From Bacillus rubiinfantis (GTDB taxonomy: Bacteria; Bacillota; Bacilli; Bacillales; Cytobacillaceae): 64,000 nucleotides of DNA. Numbering within the stretch: position 1 is the stretch's first letter; every line of letters starts with the position of its first letter. A program made the position numbers and the translations under genes. The notes below the pieces were generated by a model, which was not told the origin of the DNA, made no database searches, and saw only the letters and a program-made list of their open reading frames with translations. This document shows positions 51,614-59,853 of the stretch, in pieces. The stretch is from the NCBI GenBank assembly GCA_000752035.1, contig CCFE01000021.1:124001-188000 (forward strand), written 5' to 3'.

Positions 51614-52050
51614 AGCGAAGTGATTTTTTAAGAGAGATGTGTCATAGTCTTTTTCGAACGGTTAAGTCTGTTTATGAACCTTTTATCGGCGAAGACTTAG
51701 AAAAAATGGAAATGGCCGCAGATTATGCCTTGGGAATTACTTGGTTCCCGATTTCAGATAGTGGTGAGAGCAAAATATTCGAGATGAGATTTATTGCTGG
51801 TAAGCCAATTATTATACGAAAAGTTGATACGAACATACAGGCTTGGGGTGGGGTATGTCCAGTATGTTCGAATATTATTATGGTATCAACACTATATTCA
51901 AGTGGAAAATGTTTGAATTGTCAAAAAGAATATAATTTTGCGACAGGAACAGGAGAATTGAGATTAACTCCCTTATCAACAAAGGAGGACCAACATATCC
52001 ACTATGTTGGTTTACAAAGAGAATGGAAGCAAGGTGAACTAAATGCATGA
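51610..52050 (+). CDS. Hydrogenase-operon accessory protein with Rieske-like four-cysteine domain
   Basis: A 146-residue protein, start ATG 51610 overlapping the hyaD stop. The C-terminal half has C83-x2-C86 and C101-x2-C104, then F110 and TGTGELRLTPL, a layout like a Rieske or Rieske-related ferredoxin fold in which the two histidines are replaced by cysteines; the result may bind zinc or an Fe-S centre. The N-terminal half (MKRSDFLREMCHSLFRTVKSVYEP) is helical with one further cysteine. Its end overlaps hypA by eight bases. No known Hya/Hup family is recognised; context suggests a role in hydrogenase maturation or electron transfer. Confidence 0.7.
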   Translation: MKRSDFLREMCHSLFRTVKSVYEPFIGEDLEKMEMAADYALGITWFPISDSGESKIFEMRFIAGKPIIIRKVDTNIQAWGGVCPVCSNIIMVSTLYSSGKCLNCQKEYNFATGTGELRLTPLSTKEDQHIHYVGLQREWKQGELNA

Positions 52051-52432
52051 AATGGCATTGATGGGAGATATCCTTGAGCTCATTCAAGCAGATGCTCTAG
52101 CTAAGGGAATGCAGCAAATTGAGAAGGTCGAATTGATTGTTGGTGAGGTAGCCAATGCCATGCCAGATGCACTGCAAATGGCATTTGCTATTTACCGTGA
52201 CCAAAATCCGCTCTTTCTGCACAAGAACGCACAATTAGTGATCCACAGTGAAGAAGCAAAGGCAGTATGTGTTCTTTGCGGGATAGAATATCGGCCACAG
52301 CAAAAAATTGCTCTTTGTCCTGAATGTCAGATACCATCGGGAAAATTGGTATCAGGAGAAACACTACAGGTTTTGTCATATGAAGGGAGTTTTACAAATG
52401 AAAGTAACATTGAGAACAGACGTCCTAACTAA
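52043..52432 (+). CDS. hypA: Hydrogenase nickel chaperone HypA
   Basis: A 129-residue nickel metallochaperone. The N-terminal MHE motif (H2, E3) binds Ni; C76-x2-C79 and C92-x2-C95 form the structural zinc site. ATG 52043 behind AAGGTG. It has a somewhat long tail (NESNIENRRPN), which overlaps hypB by 35 bases. Confidence 0.95.
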   Translation: MHEMALMGDILELIQADALAKGMQQIEKVELIVGEVANAMPDALQMAFAIYRDQNPLFLHKNAQLVIHSEEAKAVCVLCGIEYRPQQKIALCPECQIPSGKLVSGETLQVLSYEGSFTNESNIENRRPN

Positions 52433-53057
52433 CAATAATAAAGCAGCCGAATTTAATCGTGAGCTCTTTCATACTACGAAAACACTGGTGATTAACCTGA
52501 TGAGTTCACCGGGTGCCGGTAAAACAACACTACTCGAAGAAACTGTTCGTGCCCTTTCCAATAAATATCGTATTGCAGTTATTGAGGGAGATTTAGCTAC
52601 CGAGCGGGATGCTGACCGGATACGTGCGATGGGGGCTAAAGCAGTACAAATTAATACGCATGGCGGCTGCCATTTAGATGCAAGGATGGTCGCAGCAGCA
52701 CTAGGAGAATTTGATTTGGATGAGATTGATATTTTATTTATTGAGAACGTTGGCAATCTCGTCTGCCCATCTGGCTATGATTTAGGACAAGATCACAAAG
52801 TTGCAGTTCTTAGTGTTCCAGAGGGAAATGATAAAATCAGTAAATACCCGCAAATGTTCATGAGAACGGAGCTTGTGTTATTAAATAAAATTGATTTATT
52901 GCCATATCTGGATTTTTCTGTTGAGGAAGCAAAACAAGACTTAGCGGAAATAAATCCTGAATCAATCCTGATACCATTATCCGCGAGAACCCAAGAGGGA
53001 GTAAATGATTGGTATGCCTGGATTGAAGGAGCATACAAACAATGCTTACAGCAGTAA
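52398..53057 (+). CDS. hypB: Hydrogenase nickel-insertion GTPase HypB
   Basis: A 220-residue SIMIBI GTPase. P-loop SSPGAGKTT near residues 36-44, VIEGDLATERDADRI, NTHGGCHLDARM with metal ligands, and LNKIDLLPY. The N-terminus lacks the CxxCGC and His-rich nickel-storage segments of some homologues. ATG 52398 behind GAAGGGAG lies inside hypA; the 3' end overlaps hypF by 16 bases. Confidence 0.95.
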   Translation: MKVTLRTDVLTNNNKAAEFNRELFHTTKTLVINLMSSPGAGKTTLLEETVRALSNKYRIAVIEGDLATERDADRIRAMGAKAVQINTHGGCHLDARMVAAALGEFDLDEIDILFIENVGNLVCPSGYDLGQDHKVAVLSVPEGNDKISKYPQMFMRTELVLLNKIDLLPYLDFSVEEAKQDLAEINPESILIPLSARTQEGVNDWYAWIEGAYKQCLQQ

Positions 53058-55321
53058 ATGTTGCCATTCGCGGCAGGGTGCAGGGTGTCGGCTTTCGGCC
53101 GTTTGTCTATCAGCTTGCCTGTCAATTGCAGCTTTCTGGCACAGTACAAAATAATATGGATGGTGTCAAAATTTTTCTTGAAGGCGAAGAAGATTTAATC
53201 CAAATGTTTTTGACAGAGGTAAAGGAAAAGGCGCCGCGGCTGGCAAAAATCAAGGAAATCCTGGTTGAGTCGACAGCAGTTCAGCATGTTCAGAAATTTT
53301 CCATTATCCCAAGTGAACGAAGCGGCACATCCCAGCTTGTGATTCCGATTGATTCAGCTGTTTGTGAGGATTGTCTCGAGGAGATGAATGATCCGAATGA
53401 TTTTCGTTATCAATATCCATTCATCAATTGTACCCAGTGCGGACCGCGCTACACGATTATCGATGAATTGCCTTATGACAGACCCTATACATCGATGAAA
53501 AGCTTTCCGATGTGTGATGATTGTCAGCAGGAGTACGAAGACCCAACAAATCGGCGCCATCACGCACAACCGATTGCCTGTCCTACCTGTGGACCGAAAG
53601 TACAGCTCTTAGATGGAGCAGGAACCATTATAAATAGTGCAAACCCAATTCAAGAGACAATTAATCTATTAAAAGCAGGTAAGATTGTGGCAATCAAAGG
53701 GATTGGCGGATACCACCTTTGCTGCGATGCGATGAATGAAGCGGCAGTAACAGCTTTAAGAAAGAAAAAAAACCGGCCTGTCCGGCCACTGGCGGTGATG
53801 GCTGCCTCGCTTACAGCCACAAGCTCATTTGCCATAGTCAGTGACAAAGAGGCTGAGCTGTTAACAAGTCCGGAAGCGCCAATCGTAATCTTAAAAAAAC
53901 ACCATAATGAACAGCTTGCTGCAAGCGTCGCTCCCAATATGAGTACAATTGGTGTGATGCTGCCGTATGCCCCACTGCATCATTTATTATTAACTGATTC
54001 GGAGTTATCCGTTCTCGTGATGACAAGTGCCAATCCATCGGGTTTGCCGTTAGTTTATCAGGACAATGATGCAATGAACTATTTAGTCGGGATTGCTGAT
54101 TTCTATCTCTCTCACAATCGCGAAATTCTTCATCCTGTCGATGATTCAGTTGTGCAAGTAAATGCTGGCAAACTAGATTTTTTACGGCGCTCAAGAGGCT
54201 ACGTCCCTGACCCGTTTCCAACGAATCAGGATGTCACTGGAATTGTCGCCTTTGGCGGTCAGCAAAAAACAACCTTTACGATCGGCCGCAACAAGCAGAT
54301 TTTTATCGGCCCGCATATCGGTGATTTAGAAAATATTGAAACCATCAATCATTATCATAAGGAATTAACCCATCTATTAAGATGGATTGATACTCCCAAA
54401 ACATCAGCAGTTATCGACGCTCATCCAGGCTACCAAGCACAAAATCTGCTGACGGATTATGACTTTGCTGAGGTAATCAAGGTACAGCATCATCACGCAC
54501 ATATGGCGGGCTGCATTGCAGAGCACCAGATTGACGGAAAAACATTTGGAATAATTCTTGATGGCACAGGTTATGGCCTTGATGGACATATTTGGGGGTT
54601 TGAAATTCTCTATGGAGATGCAGCTGATTTCAAGCGTATAGCCCATTTACACTATACTCCCCTTCCTGGAAGTGAAAAGTCGATCCGTGAACCGTGGCGC
54701 AATGCTGCGGCAATGCTGATATCTTACCATGGAGATGAAGGAGCAGATATGGCGAGTCTCGTGTTTCCTGATAAGGCACAGGAAATACAAGTGTTAACAA
54801 GTATGATTGAGAAAAGGATTAATACGGTTTATGCCGGAACTTGCGGCAGACTATTTGATGCTGTCAGTGCCATCTGCGGTGTAACCAAGGTAGCGAATTA
54901 TGATGGTCAAGCAGCGATTGAGTTAGCGGAATTAACGGATGAAACACAGATCTATGAACCGTACTCATTTGATTTGCTAGATAATGAGCTAATTACGATT
55001 GATTTTTCAACAATGTTAAAGGAGATTGTCTCCGATGTTCTGGCAAGAGTGTCAGTTACGATGATCAGTAGCAGATTTCATGAAACAGTTGTACAGGCCA
55101 TCATGTCAGCTATGGGAATGGGCCTAAATAAAAACTCGAATTTGGAAAAAACAGTTGTCCTTTCTGGAGGCAGTCTTCATAACCGCTATCTGCGTAAACG
55201 ATTGACAGAGGAGTTAAAGGAGAAGGGCTTTGTAGTTTTCGCACCTGAAAGCATACCTTGTAATGATGGTGGATTATCGTATGGACAACTGGCAGTTGCA
55301 GCAGCGAAACGGAGGAAGTAA
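53042..55321 (+). CDS. hypF: Carbamoyltransferase HypF
   Basis: A 759-residue enzyme that uses carbamoyl phosphate and ATP to make the cyanide ligands of the NiFe site. Acylphosphatase domain (GRVQGVGFRPFVYQLA), two four-cysteine zinc fingers (CEDCLEE...CTQCGP; CDDCQQEY...CPTCGP), the YrdC-like domain (KAGKIVAIKGIGGYHLCCDA) and a Kae1-like C-terminal domain (VQHHHAHMAGCIAEH; LSGGSLHNRYL). Full length. ATG 53042 lies inside hypB. Confidence 0.96.
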   Translation: MLTAVNVAIRGRVQGVGFRPFVYQLACQLQLSGTVQNNMDGVKIFLEGEEDLIQMFLTEVKEKAPRLAKIKEILVESTAVQHVQKFSIIPSERSGTSQLVIPIDSAVCEDCLEEMNDPNDFRYQYPFINCTQCGPRYTIIDELPYDRPYTSMKSFPMCDDCQQEYEDPTNRRHHAQPIACPTCGPKVQLLDGAGTIINSANPIQETINLLKAGKIVAIKGIGGYHLCCDAMNEAAVTALRKKKNRPVRPLAVMAASLTATSSFAIVSDKEAELLTSPEAPIVILKKHHNEQLAASVAPNMSTIGVMLPYAPLHHLLLTDSELSVLVMTSANPSGLPLVYQDNDAMNYLVGIADFYLSHNREILHPVDDSVVQVNAGKLDFLRRSRGYVPDPFPTNQDVTGIVAFGGQQKTTFTIGRNKQIFIGPHIGDLENIETINHYHKELTHLLRWIDTPKTSAVIDAHPGYQAQNLLTDYDFAEVIKVQHHHAHMAGCIAEHQIDGKTFGIILDGTGYGLDGHIWGFEILYGDAADFKRIAHLHYTPLPGSEKSIREPWRNAAAMLISYHGDEGADMASLVFPDKAQEIQVLTSMIEKRINTVYAGTCGRLFDAVSAICGVTKVANYDGQAAIELAELTDETQIYEPYSFDLLDNELITIDFSTMLKEIVSDVLARVSVTMISSRFHETVVQAIMSAMGMGLNKNSNLEKTVVLSGGSLHNRYLRKRLTEELKEKGFVVFAPESIPCNDGGLSYGQLAVAAAKRRK

Positions 55322-55323
55322 TC

Positions 55324-55557
55324 ATGTGTGTTGGTGTACCAGCAAAAATTATTAAAAAAGACGAGTATAGTGCAGTAGTAGATGTGATGGGCTCACAAAC
55401 AACGGTCGGAATCATTTTCGTGCCGGAAGTAGAGCTTGGTGATTACGTTATTGTTCATGCCGGACAGGCCATGAGCATTGTTGACGAAGACTATGCACGC
55501 GTAAGTGTAGAGGAGTGGAGAAAGCTTGTCGATGCACGAAATTCTGAAACAGTCTAG
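55324..55557 (+). CDS. hypC: Hydrogenase assembly chaperone HypC
   Basis: A 77-residue protein with the essential N-terminal MCVGVPAKI (Cys2 binds the Fe(CN)2CO unit). Starts two bases after the hypF stop; its end overlaps hypD by 26 bases. It works with HypD in building the iron centre. Confidence 0.95.
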   Translation: MCVGVPAKIIKKDEYSAVVDVMGSQTTVGIIFVPEVELGDYVIVHAGQAMSIVDEDYARVSVEEWRKLVDARNSETV

Positions 55558-56644
55558 TAACCCGGAAATCTGTAAGCCGCTTGTAGCAGCCGTTATCGAA
55601 AAAGCTCAGCTGTTTCAACATAAATTTGGCCGCAAGCCAGCGTTTATGGAAGTTTGTGGTTCACATACAATGGCCTTAGCCCGCACTGGTGTGAAACAAT
55701 GCTTAAAAGATTCAGTCAATCTCATTTCTGGTCCTGGTTGTCCTGTGTGTGTCACGGATCAGCGCTCGATTGATGCGATGATTGCCCTGGCGGAAGGCGA
55801 GAATCGGATTATTTGTACCTTCGGTGATATGATGCGGGTACCAGGTTCAAAGGAAACCTTGCTTCAGGCTAAGATTGCCGGACGAGATATTCGGATTTTA
55901 TATTCTCCGGTTGAGGCCGTAAAGATAGCTGAAGAAAACCCTGATAAAGAGGTTATTTTTCTTGGAATTGGCTTCGAAACAACGATTCCAATCTTGACAT
56001 TAATGATTGGTGAAGCAGAAAGACGGGGAATTGCTAACTTTTCAATCTGGATGACGACAAAACTGGTTGAACCGATTTTACGCTATTTATTAGAAGCTGG
56101 CGAAGTACAATTGGATGGCTTTTTACTGCCAGGTCATGTATCGATTGTTTTAGGGGAGGAATCCTATCAGTATTTAGTTGACGACTATCAAACATCCGGG
56201 GTAATTACTGGTTTCGAGCCAGCTGAACTGCTTTCCGGTATTTATAAATTGCTCCATTTAGCGCTAACAGATCAGGCGGCAATCGAGAACAATCACCGCT
56301 CGGTTGTTAGAAAAAACGGAAATAGCATCAGCCGGGAGTGGATGGAAAAATATTTAACACCATGTGATGAAGCATGGCGAGGGATTGGGATAATCCCTAA
56401 TAGCGGTCTCGACCTAAAACCTGAGTATGATCAGTATAATGCGAAAAAAAGGTTTAACATTGAAGTGGCGGAACCAAAACCGACAAAATGCCGCTGCGGT
56501 GAAGTCATTCGCGGCCTGATTACTCCAAATGAGTGCCCGCTGTTTGGCAAGGCCTGTCAGCCAATGAACCCGATCGGTCCGTGCATGGTCTCTGCCGAAG
56601 GAAGCTGTGCAGCATATTATCACTACATGAGGGAGAGCTTTTGA
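55532..56644 (+). CDS. hypD: Hydrogenase formation protein HypD
   Basis: A 370-residue Fe-S protein carrying the Fe(CN)2CO assembly site. FMEVCGSHTMALAR, GPGCPVCVTD, ICTFGDMMRVPGS and the C-terminal cluster cysteines (CRCGEVIRG, CPLFGKAC, GPCMVSAEGSCAAYY) are present. ATG 55532 is preferred; a TTG six bases earlier is an alternative. The stop TGA overlaps the hypE ATG. Confidence 0.95.
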   Translation: MHEILKQSSNPEICKPLVAAVIEKAQLFQHKFGRKPAFMEVCGSHTMALARTGVKQCLKDSVNLISGPGCPVCVTDQRSIDAMIALAEGENRIICTFGDMMRVPGSKETLLQAKIAGRDIRILYSPVEAVKIAEENPDKEVIFLGIGFETTIPILTLMIGEAERRGIANFSIWMTTKLVEPILRYLLEAGEVQLDGFLLPGHVSIVLGEESYQYLVDDYQTSGVITGFEPAELLSGIYKLLHLALTDQAAIENNHRSVVRKNGNSISREWMEKYLTPCDEAWRGIGIIPNSGLDLKPEYDQYNAKKRFNIEVAEPKPTKCRCGEVIRGLITPNECPLFGKACQPMNPIGPCMVSAEGSCAAYYHYMRESF

Positions 56645-57645
56645 TGGATCAATATATCAACTTAGCACATGGTGATGGCGGCGAATTGAGTCATCGCTTA
56701 ATACGTGATATCTTTATTGAGGCTTTCGGGGCCAGCAATCAACCGCTGTTTGATGCAGCTGCCATTACATTGCCAGGTAATAAAATTGCGATGACAACTG
56801 ATTCGTTCGTTATTAAGCCGATTTTCTTTCCTGGCGGCTCTATCGGCAAATTAGCAGTGGCCGGCACAGTCAATGACTTGGCAGTGAGCGGGGCGAAGCC
56901 AGCTTATTTAACCTGCGGATTCGTGATTGAAGAGGGTTTCCCTATTGCTGATCTTAAGAAAATAGTCCACGATATGGCGCATGAAGCACAAAAGACAGGG
57001 GTGGCAATCGTTGCCGGCGACACGAAGGTGGTCGAGCGGGGCAGTGCTGATGGTCTTTATATTAATACGACCGGAGTCGGTATCTATGAAGGGAAAAATG
57101 GTTGCAGTCTCCAATTTGCAGAGGGCGACGCGATTATTGTTTCTGGGACTATTGGTGATCATGGAGTTGCTGTTCTAGCCGCAAGAGGTGACCTCGGAAT
57201 TAGTACACCGGTTATAAGTGACTGTGCTTCATTGAATGGAATGCTTGGTGAAGTTCTCCAGCAAACCGACGGTGTTAGGATCATGCGCGATCCGACAAGA
57301 GGCGGTCTGGCAACAACATTGGTGGAAATTGCCGAGGATTTCGGACTGACGATGAAAATACAGGAAACGGCATTGCCTGTAAAGCGAGAAGTACATGGTG
57401 TTTGTGACCTTTTAGGCTTCGATCCTCTTTACCTTGCAAATGAAGGCAAGGCCATCATTATTGTTGATGCAAAGGAAACGGAAAGAGTGTTAGACATCTT
57501 GCATTCGTTCTCTGAAGGAGAGGATGCCGTTGTCATTGGCTCCATTACCGGCAAAGAAAAAGGCCGATTGCAATTAGAGACGCCACTTGGAGCGAACCGC
57601 TTATTAACTAGATTATCTGGGACCATGTTCCCAAGAATATGTTAG
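56644..57645 (+). CDS. hypE: Hydrogenase maturation protein HypE
   Basis: A 333-residue ATP-dependent dehydratase that converts the carbamoyl group on its C-terminal cysteine to cyanide. N-terminal INLAHGDGGELSHRLI, then MTTDSFVIKPIFFPGGSIGKLAV and the conserved C-terminal PRIC ending with the acceptor cysteine. ATG 56644 overlaps the hypD stop. It closes the hydrogenase operon with a terminator. Confidence 0.96.
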   Translation: MDQYINLAHGDGGELSHRLIRDIFIEAFGASNQPLFDAAAITLPGNKIAMTTDSFVIKPIFFPGGSIGKLAVAGTVNDLAVSGAKPAYLTCGFVIEEGFPIADLKKIVHDMAHEAQKTGVAIVAGDTKVVERGSADGLYINTTGVGIYEGKNGCSLQFAEGDAIIVSGTIGDHGVAVLAARGDLGISTPVISDCASLNGMLGEVLQQTDGVRIMRDPTRGGLATTLVEIAEDFGLTMKIQETALPVKREVHGVCDLLGFDPLYLANEGKAIIIVDAKETERVLDILHSFSEGEDAVVIGSITGKEKGRLQLETPLGANRLLTRLSGTMFPRIC

Positions 57646-57650
57646 CAACC

Positions 57651-57684
57651 TCCCCTATTCGTTACAGAGAATAGGGGTTTTTCT
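57651..57684 (+). terminator. Intrinsic terminator after hypE
   Basis: CCCCTATTC and GAATAGGGG with an eight-base loop and TTTTTCTT tail. Its loop region contains ATTCGTTACAGAGAA, a 15-mer repeated at 58234-58248 in the tasA promoter region. The sinR stop codon lies within it. Confidence 0.85.
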
Positions 57685-58039
57685 TGTCCGAGTCGTCTTT
57701 TTCTTGCTCAATTTTCCAATCCTGATATTTCCTATAAGCTAAATAGGCGCGTAAATCTTCTGCCTTTAATCCATTATCAATGGCGGATTGTATCAGCGTC
57801 CGCCACTCTTCATCTAATTGATAGTCTATTTTAGTATTCCCACTCCGCTCCTCTAAGAAATTATCCACGTTGGTTTCTAACGTTGCGGCCACCTTTTGTA
57901 AGAATAGTAATGAGGGGTTGGCTTGTTCTCCTCTTTCAATCTTACTAAGATACGACTTTGATACATCTGCCATCTTAGCAAGCTCTGAAATTGAATACCC
58001 TTTCTGCTGCCGCACTTGCCTAATCCTTTTGCCAATCAT
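57662..58039 (-). CDS. sinR: SinR-like transcriptional regulator
   Basis: A 125-residue protein: XRE-type helix-turn-helix at residues 1-65 (IRQVRQQKGYSISELAKMADVSKSYLSKIERG) and a C-terminal Sin-type dimerisation helix pair (LDEEWRTLIQSAIDNGLKAEDLRAYLAYRKYQ). This is the layout of B. subtilis SinR (111 aa), the repressor of biofilm matrix genes, plus a short charged tail. It is divergent from tasA with SinR-like sites between them. No sinI frame is visible beside it. The start is ATG 58039; the ribosome site is AGGAGATG. Confidence 0.85.
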   Translation of the reverse strand: MIGKRIRQVRQQKGYSISELAKMADVSKSYLSKIERGEQANPSLLFLQKVAATLETNVDNFLEERSGNTKIDYQLDEEWRTLIQSAIDNGLKAEDLRAYLAYRKYQDWKIEQEKDDSDKKNPYSL

Positions 58040-58084
58040 TTTCTATTCATCTCCTATTTGAGAGCATCATATATATTTCATTAT

Positions 58085-58091
58085 AAAGAAC
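58085..58091. promoter_or_regulatory. SinR-type half-site 1
   Basis: AAAGAAC, reverse complement of GTTCTTT, matching the SinR consensus GTTCTYT, 46 bases upstream of the sinR start. Confidence 0.5.
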
Positions 58092-58159
58092 AATGTGTTT
58101 TTTATAAAATACGAGAAAGTGAGGAAAACAGAGAAAACTAGAGAAAAAGTCCTGAAAAC

Positions 58160-58166
58160 GTTCTTT
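58160..58166. promoter_or_regulatory. SinR-type half-site 2
   Basis: GTTCTTT on the plus strand, an exact match to GTTCTYT, in the middle of the sinR-tasA intergenic region. Confidence 0.5.
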
Positions 58167-58235
58167 AATAAGAAAAAATGCCTAAATTTAAGGGTTTTCA
58201 AGTTCGTTATAAAGACATATACTCAAATTGAGGAT

Positions 58236-58253
58236 TCGTTACAGAGAACGAAA
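58236..58253. promoter_or_regulatory. SinR-type site in a TTCGTT/AACGAA dyad near the tasA start
   Basis: AGAGAAC at 58243-58249 is an exact reverse-strand SinR match. It lies inside the palindrome TTCGTT-ACAGAG-AACGAA, about 60-75 bases before the tasA ATG and near the expected promoter. Confidence 0.55.
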
Positions 58254-58309
58254 TAATATCTGACAACGAATTTATCAAACTATCCAAAGGGTAAGAGGAG
58301 GAAGAAAAA

Positions 58310-58909
58310 ATGAACATTAAAAAGAAATTAGGAATGGGCGTAGCTTCAGCTGCACTAGGTCTAGCACTCATCGGTGGCGGTACATACGCATACTTTAGTG
58401 ATACAGAGGTTAACGCAAGCAGCTTTGCAGCAGGTACCTTAGACATTAACGTAACGGGTAATGATGCTGCTAATGCGATTATTGATGTTGGGAATATTAA
58501 ACCAGGGGATAAAATGACTAGAACTTTTAAGTTGAATAACATTGGATCTTTAGATGTATCAAAAGTCTTATTAACATCAAAGTACAGTGTTATTGGAGCA
58601 GAGAACAACAAGGGTGATGATCTTGGAAAACACATTAAAGTTAAATTTTTATTAAATAATGATAAAGTTACTACGGTAATTGCTGATACAACCCTTGATA
58701 AACTATCAACATATGATGCTGTAGAGAATAAAAACTTCTTAAATTTATTAGGTGAAAAGGATGGTTTGAAAGCAGGAAGTAGTGACACCTTAACAGTCAT
58801 GTTTGAATTTGTGGACAATGGTCAAGATCAAAACCATTTCCAAGGGGATTCTTTAAAACTTGATTGGACCTTTAATGCTAAGCAAACAGCAGGTAATCCG
58901 TTAAAATAG
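58310..58909 (+). CDS. tasA: TasA/CalY-family amyloid matrix protein
   Basis: A 199-residue secreted fibre protein. The N-terminal signal MNIKKKLGMGVASAALGLALIGGG plus TYAYFSD is of the SipW-cleaved type; mature features are FAAGTLDINVTGN, NIKPGDKMTRTFKLNNIGSLDVSKVLL and a C-terminal GDSLKLDWTF. Size fits B. cereus TasA/CalY (camelysin) more than the 261-residue B. subtilis TasA. The ribosome site is AGAGGAGGAAG. First gene behind the SinR sites; followed by two hairpins, so it is probably the most abundant product of the operon. Confidence 0.93.
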   Translation: MNIKKKLGMGVASAALGLALIGGGTYAYFSDTEVNASSFAAGTLDINVTGNDAANAIIDVGNIKPGDKMTRTFKLNNIGSLDVSKVLLTSKYSVIGAENNKGDDLGKHIKVKFLLNNDKVTTVIADTTLDKLSTYDAVENKNFLNLLGEKDGLKAGSSDTLTVMFEFVDNGQDQNHFQGDSLKLDWTFNAKQTAGNPLK

Positions 58910-58919
58910 TTTATTTATA

Positions 58920-58948
58920 AAGAAGGGTGGGTTCTTCCCACCTTTCTT
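58920..58948 (+). other. Hairpin after tasA without T-tract
   Basis: AAGAAGGGTGGG and CCCACCTTTCTT form a 12-bp stem with one G-U pair around a five-base loop. No T-run follows, so it is more likely an mRNA-stabilising or processing structure than a full terminator. Confidence 0.65.
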
Positions 58949-58973
58949 AAGATGAAATAAATCATTTAGTTTC

Positions 58974-59012
58974 TATCCACATAAATAAAACCAATTTTTA
59001 TTTATGTGGATA
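58974..59012. repeat. 17-bp perfect inverted repeat between tasA and tapA
   Basis: TATCCACATAAATAAAA and TTTTATTTATGTGGATA are exact reverse complements separated by five bases (CCAAT). It forms a long hairpin 47 bases before the tapA start. No T-tract follows on the plus strand. Confidence 0.85.
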
Positions 59013-59058
59013 ATAACTAAAGTTCTATTGAGCTTTTCGTAGAGAGGGTGTAAATTTT

Positions 59059-59826
59059 ATGCGCTATACAAGATTGAGAAAATTTGCCAAAGGCAAATTT
59101 CCTAATTCTATCAAGGTTTTTGCGATAGTTTATATAGCTATTTTAAACGTAGCATTTTTGCTAGGGCAAACGGGTGCCTATTATAGTTCTACAGAGAAAG
59201 TAACCGGTACGATTACAGCGGGAACGTGGGAAACTGAAAAGAATCCTGCTAAGTTTTTACAGTTTCCTAATGAAGATAAAGACCGTGTAATCAAAACCTG
59301 CGGCAAAGCGAAACTAGAAGTTTCACTAAGAAATATTGGCAATGAGCGATTAGGTCCAATTAAGTATGAAGTATATTCACTTAAAGGAAAGCAAAAATCA
59401 CTTATTGACAGTGGTACAGTCAGGTCTATTGATGCTAAAGAAACGATTGAATTAAAATACATGACTACACAGGCTGGAACTTATCAATTTAAAGCATGGC
59501 TGGAAGGGGAAAAGTCAGCAATATGGAGTGAGCTAATTACGGTAGATTGTCATAAAGAAAAATCCATTCCAAAACCAGAGTCGGAACCAAAAGATCAACC
59601 AGAAAATAATCCCGTTCAAAATCCAGTAACAGAAAATGAAACTAACAATAAAGATGAAGACGCTAAACCAGAACAGACTAAGCCAAGTAACGAAGAAGAA
59701 AAGTCTGAGCAAAATACTCAAGACAAACAAGAAAAACCACAAACAGAAGAACCTGTAAAAGTGGAAAAACCTGAAAACCCAGCGGTGAATACAGAAGCAA
59801 GTACTTCAAATGAACAAACGGAATAA
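59059..59826 (+). CDS. tapA: TapA/YqxM-like amyloid assembly protein
   Basis: A 255-residue protein with a basic N-terminus, a signal/anchor helix (residues ~18-36, VFAIVYIAILNVAFLLGQ) and the SipW-type AYYSSTEKV segment, then a beta-rich domain with two cysteines (KTCGKAKLE, TVDCHKE) as in TapA. The last ~85 residues are a disordered Pro/Glu/Lys/Asn-rich tail. TapA anchors and nucleates TasA fibres. The ribosome site is AGAGAGGGTG. It follows tasA here; in B. subtilis the order is tapA-sipW-tasA. Confidence 0.85.
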   Translation: MRYTRLRKFAKGKFPNSIKVFAIVYIAILNVAFLLGQTGAYYSSTEKVTGTITAGTWETEKNPAKFLQFPNEDKDRVIKTCGKAKLEVSLRNIGNERLGPIKYEVYSLKGKQKSLIDSGTVRSIDAKETIELKYMTTQAGTYQFKAWLEGEKSAIWSELITVDCHKEKSIPKPESEPKDQPENNPVQNPVTENETNNKDEDAKPEQTKPSNEEEKSEQNTQDKQEKPQTEEPVKVEKPENPAVNTEASTSNEQTE

Positions 59827-59853
59827 TTATAAATAGGATTAAGGGTGATAGGG

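Noticed and set aside
58207..58818. 203-codon open frame antisense to tasA
   Set aside because: It is the shadow of the tasA coding frame; no ribosome site and the translated product is low-complexity Ser/Leu-rich.
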